From Simonsiella sp051414845 (GTDB lineage: Bacteria; Pseudomonadota; Gammaproteobacteria; Burkholderiales; Neisseriaceae), in NCBI GenBank assembly GCA_051414845.1, contig CP183313.1:992001-1056000 (forward strand): a stretch of DNA of 64,000 bases, read 5' to 3'. Below are positions 58,913 to 64,000 of this stretch, one piece after another. The position numbers were made by a program, and so were the translations under genes. Under the pieces are notes generated by a model that saw only the letters and a program-made list of their open reading frames with translations, did no database searches and had not been told where the DNA came from. Positions within the stretch are counted from its first letter, which is position 1. Every line of letters starts with the position of its first letter.

Positions 58913-59770
58913 ATGAACACTAAAATTCTTGCCCTAAGCGTAACCACTTTATTGCTCGCTGCCTGCAATAATGACACACAAAATACTGCAGCGAAACCTG
59001 CTTCTGACGCAACCGTTACAGCTACAGGTTCTGCGCCAGCAGCCACTGTTTCAGGTAGCCTGATTGAGCGCATCAATAATAAAGGCACGATTACCGTTGG
59101 CACAGAAGGCACTTACGCTCCGTTTACTTTCCATGATAAAGACGGCAAATTAACAGGCTACGATGTAGAAGTTACGCGCGCGATGGCAGCGAAATTGGGC
59201 GTGAAAGTAGAATTTAAAGAAACGCAATGGGACGCGATGTTGGCAGGTTTGAAAGCCAATCGTTTTGATATTGTGGCAAACCAAGTGGCTTTGACTACGC
59301 CAGAGCGTCAAGCAACATTCGATAAATCAGAGCCTTACAGCTGGAGCGGCCCGATGATGGTGGCGCGCCAAGATGAAACGCGTATCAGCAAATTGGCGGA
59401 CGTAAAAGGCATTAAAGCGGCGCAAACTTTGAGCAGCAACTATGGCGAAATGGCGACCAAAGCAGGTGCAGAAATTGTGCCTGTTGATGGCATGGCGCAG
59501 GCTTTGACTTTGGTGCAACAAAAACGTGCCGATGTAACCTTCAACGACGCTTTGTCTTTGCTGGACTACCTGAAAAAGAATCCTAACTCTAGCTTGAAAA
59601 CCGTTTGGACAGCACCTGCTGAAGAAAAATTGGGCGCTGGTTTTATTTTCAATAAGGGCAACGACGAAGCGAATGCTAAAATCAGTGCGGCTGTTAAGGA
59701 GTTGCAACAAGAAGGTACATTGAAAAAATTGAGCGAAGAATTTTTTGGTACAGATGTGAGCGTAAAATAA
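58913..59770 (+). CDS. Amino-acid (cystine-type) ABC transporter substrate-binding lipoprotein
   Basis: 285 residues from this ATG; the frame is open 22 codons upstream, but that part has no signal sequence and overlaps the promoter. The lipobox is LLLAAC (Cys18). The family 3 binding domain begins RINNKGTITVGTEGTYAPFTFHDKDGKLTGYDVEV and contains FDIVANQVALTTPERQATFDKSEPY, characteristic of the FliY/TcyJ cystine-binding group. No permease or ATPase genes follow; a terminator does. A DUS variant is read as TVSGSLIER at the start of the domain. Confidence 0.88.
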   Translation: MNTKILALSVTTLLLAACNNDTQNTAAKPASDATVTATGSAPAATVSGSLIERINNKGTITVGTEGTYAPFTFHDKDGKLTGYDVEVTRAMAAKLGVKVEFKETQWDAMLAGLKANRFDIVANQVALTTPERQATFDKSEPYSWSGPMMVARQDETRISKLADVKGIKAAQTLSSNYGEMATKAGAEIVPVDGMAQALTLVQQKRADVTFNDALSLLDYLKKNPNSSLKTVWTAPAEEKLGAGFIFNKGNDEANAKISAAVKELQQEGTLKKLSEEFFGTDVSVK

Positions 59771-59779
59771 TTTACGCTT

Positions 59780-59809
59780 AAAAAAGCGAGCTACTTAGCT
59801 CGCTTTTTT
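59780..59809 (+). terminator. Rho-independent terminator of the binding-protein gene
   Basis: AAAAAAGCGAGCTA-CT-TAGCTCGCTTTTTT, 14-base perfect arms and T runs on both strands, so it can also serve the convergent pabB gene. Confidence 0.9.
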
Positions 59810-59836
59810 ATTGGATTTTTTCAGGCAGCCTGAAAC

Positions 59837-61600
59837 TCATACGCACACTTCTACGTCAAGCCAACCATGCAAGGCATTGCCTAAACACACTTTTTCCGCA
59901 TTCAACAGCATTTCGCGTGTAATATACGCTTCTTTCAGGCTGCCTGAACGTATCGCTTGTTCACGCGTAATGCTGTTTAAAATATCCAAATCCGAATGCG
60001 GTGTGAGCCATTGATTTTCATATAAAATTTTTACCGCACTGCGCCCGCCTTCCAGCAAAAATCCGTTTTCATTAAACGCCAAACTATCAAACGCGTCCTG
60101 CTTTACCGCGTTTTGCCACAACTCATCCCAATACGCGCGCTGTGTGGTTTTGTGTTGGCGCAAAAAATCTTGATTTTTTAGCGATTTATCGCTTAACAAA
60201 ACTTTTTGTTTGCCCTGCAAGGGCGTCAATGTCGCGCTTTCCCATTTCAGGCTGCCTGAACTGTCTAAACTCAATTTACAACGATAAATCAACTCTTTAT
60301 CCAACTGATTCAACTCAGTTTCTATTATTTTTCGCGCTGCCTGTTCATCAAATGGCACATTCAACGCTGCCGCCGATTGCGCCAAACGTGCCAAGTGTTG
60401 CGGCAATAAAATAATCGTTTGATTTTGCGCGCGCATGGTTTCAAATAAGCCGCATTCGGGGCGCAAATCCGTGATAAAACGCGCTTTCCAGCCACATTCA
60501 GCATATTCACTCGCTGCATCGCTGTCTATCACAATGCCGCTGCCCACGCCATATTCTGCATCAAATGTGCTGCCATTTGGTTTCAGTTGCAAAGTGCGAA
60601 TCGCCACATTCAGGCAGCCTGAAAAGCCTATGCCATTGTTTTCAGGCTGCAAAAATCCAATGCTGCCCGTGTATAAACCACGCGGCAAATTTTCTAACAA
60701 ATCAATCCATTCCATGCTTTTTCGTTTGGGCGCACCTGTAATGCTTCCGCAAGGAAAGGCTGCCTGAAAAATCGCAGCCGCGCTGGTTTGCGGTTTCAAT
60801 TGCGCGCGCACTTCGCTGGTCATTTGCCACACTTGCCCAAACGCGGCAACCTTAAACGGCTCAGGCACGACGACGCTGCCAATTTCTGCCAGTTTGCCCA
60901 AATCATTGCGCAATAAATCCACAATCATGGTGTTTTCCGCACGATTTTTGCTGTCGTTTTGCAAATCTTGAGCGCGCTGCTCGTCCAAACCATCGCCTAA
61001 AATCGGCGCAGTCCCTTTCATCGGTTCAGTGCTAAGCAAGCCATTGGCGTGAATCCGCAAAAAAAGTTCAGGCGAGAAGCACAACGTCCAATCGCCATTA
61101 GGCAAACACGCCAACGCGCCGTACGGCACATTTTGACGCAAACACGCATACAAGCGCGGCGGCGCACCATAAGCCTTGCCACGCAAACGCAGCGTGTAGT
61201 TAATTTGATAAGTATCGCCACGCGCAATGGCTGCCTGAATCGCCGCGATTTTGGCAGCATATTCGGTCTCTTTTTCCGACCACGCCATGCGCGACAAACC
61301 CGCTGCTGCATGACCGCCCTGCTCTGCCAACCATTGCGGCACATCGGCAATCGCTTTTTTGTGCGTAAACCACAATATTTTCAGGCTGCCTGAAATGCGT
61401 TGTGGCAATTTTTGCAAGGGCAACCCCAATTCATAATCGGTAAACAGCGCGCAATACCAACCGCGCGCCCAACCTATTTTCAAGCGCGAATCCAGTTGCG
61501 GCAAATCGTGCGCCAACAATTCGTCTTGAGCTTGAAAAGCATGCAATAAAAATGCCTGCGTCGCGCAGACATCATCAAATAAAATAAAGGGTTGAGTCAT
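59837..61600 (-). CDS. pabBC: Fused aminodeoxychorismate synthase component I and aminodeoxychorismate lyase
   Basis: One 587-residue polypeptide makes p-aminobenzoate for folate. Residues 1 to about 355 form the chorismate-binding PabB part (RGDTYQINYTLRLRGKAYGA, CFSPELFLRI, MKGTAPI, FPCGSITGAPKRKSMEWI). From about 375 a class IV PLP fold (PabC) follows: GLFETMRAQNQTIILLPQHLARL and NENGFLLEGGRSAVKIL. Such fusions are known in several bacteria. The glutaminase PabA is not adjacent. Several DUS copies are read in frame (ISGSLK, FSGCLN, SSGSLK, RSGSLK), including at domain junctions. Confidence 0.92.
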   Translation of the reverse strand: MTQPFILFDDVCATQAFLLHAFQAQDELLAHDLPQLDSRLKIGWARGWYCALFTDYELGLPLQKLPQRISGSLKILWFTHKKAIADVPQWLAEQGGHAAAGLSRMAWSEKETEYAAKIAAIQAAIARGDTYQINYTLRLRGKAYGAPPRLYACLRQNVPYGALACLPNGDWTLCFSPELFLRIHANGLLSTEPMKGTAPILGDGLDEQRAQDLQNDSKNRAENTMIVDLLRNDLGKLAEIGSVVVPEPFKVAAFGQVWQMTSEVRAQLKPQTSAAAIFQAAFPCGSITGAPKRKSMEWIDLLENLPRGLYTGSIGFLQPENNGIGFSGCLNVAIRTLQLKPNGSTFDAEYGVGSGIVIDSDAASEYAECGWKARFITDLRPECGLFETMRAQNQTIILLPQHLARLAQSAAALNVPFDEQAARKIIETELNQLDKELIYRCKLSLDSSGSLKWESATLTPLQGKQKVLLSDKSLKNQDFLRQHKTTQRAYWDELWQNAVKQDAFDSLAFNENGFLLEGGRSAVKILYENQWLTPHSDLDILNSITREQAIRSGSLKEAYITREMLLNAEKVCLGNALHGWLDVEVCV

Positions 61601-61670
61601 TTTTCTGTATTCAATACTGTTTTCAGACAGCCTGAAAACGCTAAAACGGTTTTAGGCTGCCTGAAAAAAA

Positions 61671-62765
61671 TCATGCTAATTTAATTAAAGGCTTATCTGT
61701 TTGCGTAATGATGCCGCCGCCCAAACAAATATCATCATCGTACAACACCGCCGATTGACCAGGCGTAACCGCCCATTGTGGCTCGTTAAACACCAATTCT
61801 GCCGTGTCATCAGACAAATAACGCAATTCACACGCCGCATCTGCCATGCGGTAACGCGTTTTGCAAGTATATCGTCCTGCAGCAGGTTTTTCAGGCAGCG
61901 TCCAACTTAATTGATTCATTTGCAAAGAGTTTGTGTACAACAGCGGATGGTCATGCCCTTGCACCACCACCAATTCATTGCGCGCCAAATCTTTGCCCGC
62001 CACAAACCAAGGCTCGCCCGCGCCACCAATGCCCAAGCCTTTGCGTTGTCCAATTGTGTAAAACATCAAGCCCACGTGTTCGCCCACGATTTTCCCTTCG
62101 GGCGTAACCATTTTGCCGTTGTCGGTCGGCAAATATTGCTGCAAAAACGCGCGAAATGGACGCTCGCCAATAAAACAAATCCCTGTGCTGTCTTTTTTCG
62201 CCGCAGTGGGTAACTTGGCTTCGGCAGCCAAACGGCGCACTTCGGGTTTCTCTAAATCGCCCAATGGAAACAAGGCTTTTTCTAATTGATACGGCTGCAA
62301 ACGGTATAAAAAATAGCTTTGGTCTTTGTTCGCGTCGCGTCCTTTGAGCAAATAATGCACGCCATCGCGCACTTCTTTGCGCGCGTAATGTCCCGTGGCA
62401 ATCGCTTCTGCACCCTGCTCTATTGCATAATCCAAAAAACATTTGAATTTGATTTCCGCGTTGCACAACACATCAGGATTAGGCGTTCTACCTGCTTGAT
62501 ATTCCTGCAAAAAATAAGCAAACACCTTGTCTTTATACTGCGCGGCAAAGTTCACAATGTCCATATCAATGCCAACAATATCGGCAACAGCAATCGCGTC
62601 AAACGAATCTTGCTTAATGCTGCAATATTCGTCGTTGTCATCATCTTCCCAGTTTTGCATAAATACGCCGCGCACATTTTTTCCCTGTTGTTTCAACAAG
62701 TAAGCCGTTACGCTGGAATCCACGCCGCCTGATAAGCCGACAATAATGTTATTGGGTTCGGTCAT
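61671..62765 (-). CDS. mnmA: tRNA-specific 2-thiouridylase
   Basis: Introduces sulfur at U34 of tRNA-Lys, -Glu and -Gln. The 364 residues have the PP-loop IIVGLSGGVDSSVTAYLL, the catalytic cysteine pair in NPDVLCNAEIKF and STGICFIGERPF, FYTIGQRKGLGIGG, and a C-terminal beta domain. The ATG is chosen because the homologous region begins right there; the frame extends 13 codons upstream. A DUS variant is read as TLPEKPAAG in the beta domain. Confidence 0.96.
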   Translation of the reverse strand: MTEPNNIIVGLSGGVDSSVTAYLLKQQGKNVRGVFMQNWEDDDNDEYCSIKQDSFDAIAVADIVGIDMDIVNFAAQYKDKVFAYFLQEYQAGRTPNPDVLCNAEIKFKCFLDYAIEQGAEAIATGHYARKEVRDGVHYLLKGRDANKDQSYFLYRLQPYQLEKALFPLGDLEKPEVRRLAAEAKLPTAAKKDSTGICFIGERPFRAFLQQYLPTDNGKMVTPEGKIVGEHVGLMFYTIGQRKGLGIGGAGEPWFVAGKDLARNELVVVQGHDHPLLYTNSLQMNQLSWTLPEKPAAGRYTCKTRYRMADAACELRYLSDDTAELVFNEPQWAVTPGQSAVLYDDDICLGGGIITQTDKPLIKLA

Positions 62766-62810
62766 GTTTTTCTTTCTAAAATTTAAGCGCGCGCATTGTA
62801 ACATAGGCTG

Positions 62811-62999
62811 AAACCTTTGCAGAACTGCTTTCAGGCAACCTAAAAACTGACCATTTCGTCATTCTCACGCAGGCGGGAATCCATAGTCAATATTCACAAG
62901 CCTTTGATGGAAAGATAAAAACTAAAAATCAAAGTTGGATTCCCGCCTACGCGGGAATGACGGTAAATTTGAAATTTTCAGAGTTTTGCAAATATTTCA
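62811..62999. repeat. dRS3-flanked mosaic repeat between mnmA and serS
   Basis: dRS3 copies at 62861-62880 (one mismatch) and 62939-62958 (perfect) enclose a 58-base core ending AAAATCAAAGTTGG. Outer GAAACCTTTGCAGAA and TTTGCAAATATTTC are inverted. Closely related to 27787-27987. No gene in the gap. Confidence 0.7.
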
Positions 63000-63095
63000 G
63001 GCAACCTGAAAAATTGCTGCCTTTCAGGCTGCCTGAAAGCTTATTTTCGTTTACAATAACGCCTTTATTTTCACACGATTTAACGAGTACAAACC

Positions 63096-64000
63096 ATGTT
63101 AGATATTCAACTTTTACGCAACGATTTAAACGCTGTGGCGCAACGCTTGGCGATGCGCGGTTTTGTGCTGGATACGGCACGTTTTGAACAATTGGATGCA
63201 GAGCGTAAACAATTGCAAGTGCAAAGCGAAGAATTACAAGCGCAACGCAATAGTTTGTCCAAACAAATCGGCGCGTTGATGGGGCAAGGCAAAAAAGACG
63301 AAGCCGAAGCCGCCAAAGCACAAGTCGCTGAAATTAAAGCGAAAATAGATAAAATTGAACAGGATTTGCCCAATATTCAGGCAGCCTTAGATGCGTTTTT
63401 ATTGAATGTACCAAATTTGCCGCATGAAAGCGTACCTGTGGGCAAAGATGAAACGGAAAACGTGGAAGTGCGCAAAGTTGGCACGCCGCGTGTGTTTGAT
63501 TTTGACGTGAAAGACCATGTGGATTTGGGAGCGGAGTTGGGTTTGGATTTTGAGACGGCAGCGGCGATGTCGGGGGCGCGTTTCAGTTTGATGAAGGGCA
63601 AAATTGCGCGTTTGCATCGTGCGTTGGCGCAATTTATGTTGGACACGCACACCACGCAACATGGTTACACAGAATGCTACACGCCTTATATTGTGAGCGA
63701 TTCTACGCTCGTCGGCACGGGTCAGTTGCCGAAATTTGGCGAAGATTTGTTTCATGTAACGCGTGGCGGCGATGAAACGAAATTATCGCAATATTTAATC
63801 CCGACGGCAGAAGTTACGCTCACCAATACGGTGCGCGAACAGGTATTGGCGGAAAAGGATTTGCCGATGAAATTGACGGCGCATTCGCCATGTTTTCGCA
63901 GTGAAGCGGGTTCGCATGGCAAGGATACGCGCGGTTTGATTCGCCAGCACCAGTTTGACAAGGTGGAAATGGTGCAAATTGTGCAGCCTGAAAAATCTTA
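63096..64000 (+). CDS. serS: Seryl-tRNA synthetase, 5' part (3' end outside window)
   Basis: Class II synthetase charging tRNA-Ser. 301 of about 430 codons are visible. MLDIQLLRNDLNAVAQRLAM opens the protein; the long antiparallel coiled-coil arm (about 30-100, LDAERKQLQVQSEELQAQRN ...) that grips tRNA-Ser follows; then the catalytic core with TAEVTLTNTVREQVL and motif 2 CFRSEAGSHGKDTRGLIRQH. No stop before the window end. A DUS half is read as NIQAALDAF at the end of the coil. Confidence 0.95.
   Translation, partial: MLDIQLLRNDLNAVAQRLAMRGFVLDTARFEQLDAERKQLQVQSEELQAQRNSLSKQIGALMGQGKKDEAEAAKAQVAEIKAKIDKIEQDLPNIQAALDAFLLNVPNLPHESVPVGKDETENVEVRKVGTPRVFDFDVKDHVDLGAELGLDFETAAAMSGARFSLMKGKIARLHRALAQFMLDTHTTQHGYTECYTPYIVSDSTLVGTGQLPKFGEDLFHVTRGGDETKLSQYLIPTAEVTLTNTVREQVLAEKDLPMKLTAHSPCFRSEAGSHGKDTRGLIRQHQFDKVEMVQIVQPEKS

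Larger units (their letters stand above)
1..64000. repeat. DNA uptake sequence family, AGGCTGCCTGAA/AGGCAGCCTGAA, dispersed
   Basis: The core TTTCAGGCAGCCTGAAA occurs throughout, singly in genes and gaps and as inverted pairs after genes. Being almost self-complementary, each full copy shows the Kingella dialect on one strand and the Simonsiella dialect on the other. Copies that match only one dialect (near 6040, 6105, 13571, 32652, 46903, 47880, 63379) mostly fit AGGCTGCCTGAA; copies fitting only AGGCAGCCTGAA are fewer (9690, 12405, 25808). The insertion sequence, the HEPN-like gene, deoK, deoC and the porin gene contain none. Confidence 0.9.

Noticed and set aside
1..64000. Repeated 17-mers as a possible CRISPR array
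   Set aside because: The copies are dispersed, not regularly spaced with unique spacers, occur within genes, and match the neisserial uptake sequence. No cas genes are present.
1..64000. tRNA, rRNA or tmRNA genes in the gaps
   Set aside because: I looked for T-loop sequences such as GGTTCGAATCC and for cloverleaf-sized gaps and found none; the longer gaps are filled by repeats or promoters.

Overview
The window is chromosomal DNA from a member of the Neisseriaceae. The clearest sign is a 17-base palindrome, TTTCAGGCAGCCTGAAA, present well over a hundred times (by eye, not an exact count), in gaps and inside genes. Read on one strand it contains AGGCAGCCTGAA and on the other AGGCTGCCTGAA, the DNA uptake sequence (DUS) dialects known from Kingella and Simonsiella. 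Correia-like elements, dRS3-type repeats, a neisserial porin and an opacity-type barrel point the same way. A Simonsiella/Alysiella/Kingella-type oral bacterium is my inference; species is not determined.

Layout. 1-5 kb: 3' end of ubiC, a small lipoprotein, ubiD and mltD. 5-10 kb (minus): dusC, ygfZ, a metallo-beta-lactamase-fold hydrolase and lnt. 9.8-11.4 kb: a RAYT transposase gene inside a nest of REP-like hairpins, then a HEPN-like gene downstream of uvrB. 11.5-16.6 kb: uvrB, a small unknown gene, the nfeD-stomatin pair, an IS5-type insertion sequence and a Correia-like element. 16.6-23.3 kb: M20 amidohydrolase, MFS exporter with divergent marR, a membrane protein, trpB and an amber-interrupted fhuF-like gene. 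23.4-38.9 kb (minus): priA, truC-ruvB, hemC, an opacity-type barrel, an amino-acid binding lipoprotein, pta, hupB, lon, cca, hemH and a small membrane protein. 39.2-44.5 kb: a deoxyribose catabolic cluster. 44.7-46.3 kb: a metallophosphoesterase and a tiny membrane protein with an FNR-type promoter. 46.5-52.1 kb (plus): pdxJ-acpS, folA, an M14 carboxypeptidase, a lipoprotein, a DUF1176 protein and greB. 52.2-64 kb: fpr, a YfaE-type ferredoxin, nrdB, an ABC-F protein, porin, a second binding lipoprotein, a fused pabB-pabC, mnmA and the 5' part of serS.

How it fits together. Most genes are housekeeping. The most distinctive metabolic unit is deoC, a FucP-type permease, a DUF4432 mutarotase-like protein, a deoxyribokinase-like kinase and a SorC/DeoR regulator: together a route from external deoxyribose to acetaldehyde plus glyceraldehyde-3-phosphate. 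The gaps carry many small mobile repeats: 5'-GTAG-hairpin REP families with one RAYT, two Correia-like MITEs, dRS3-flanked mosaics and one further MITE. DUS copies also sit inside proteins as recurring SGSLK, RLPEN/RQPEN and FQAA-stop peptides, supply hairpins between genes, and in one case appear to have become a nonsense codon.
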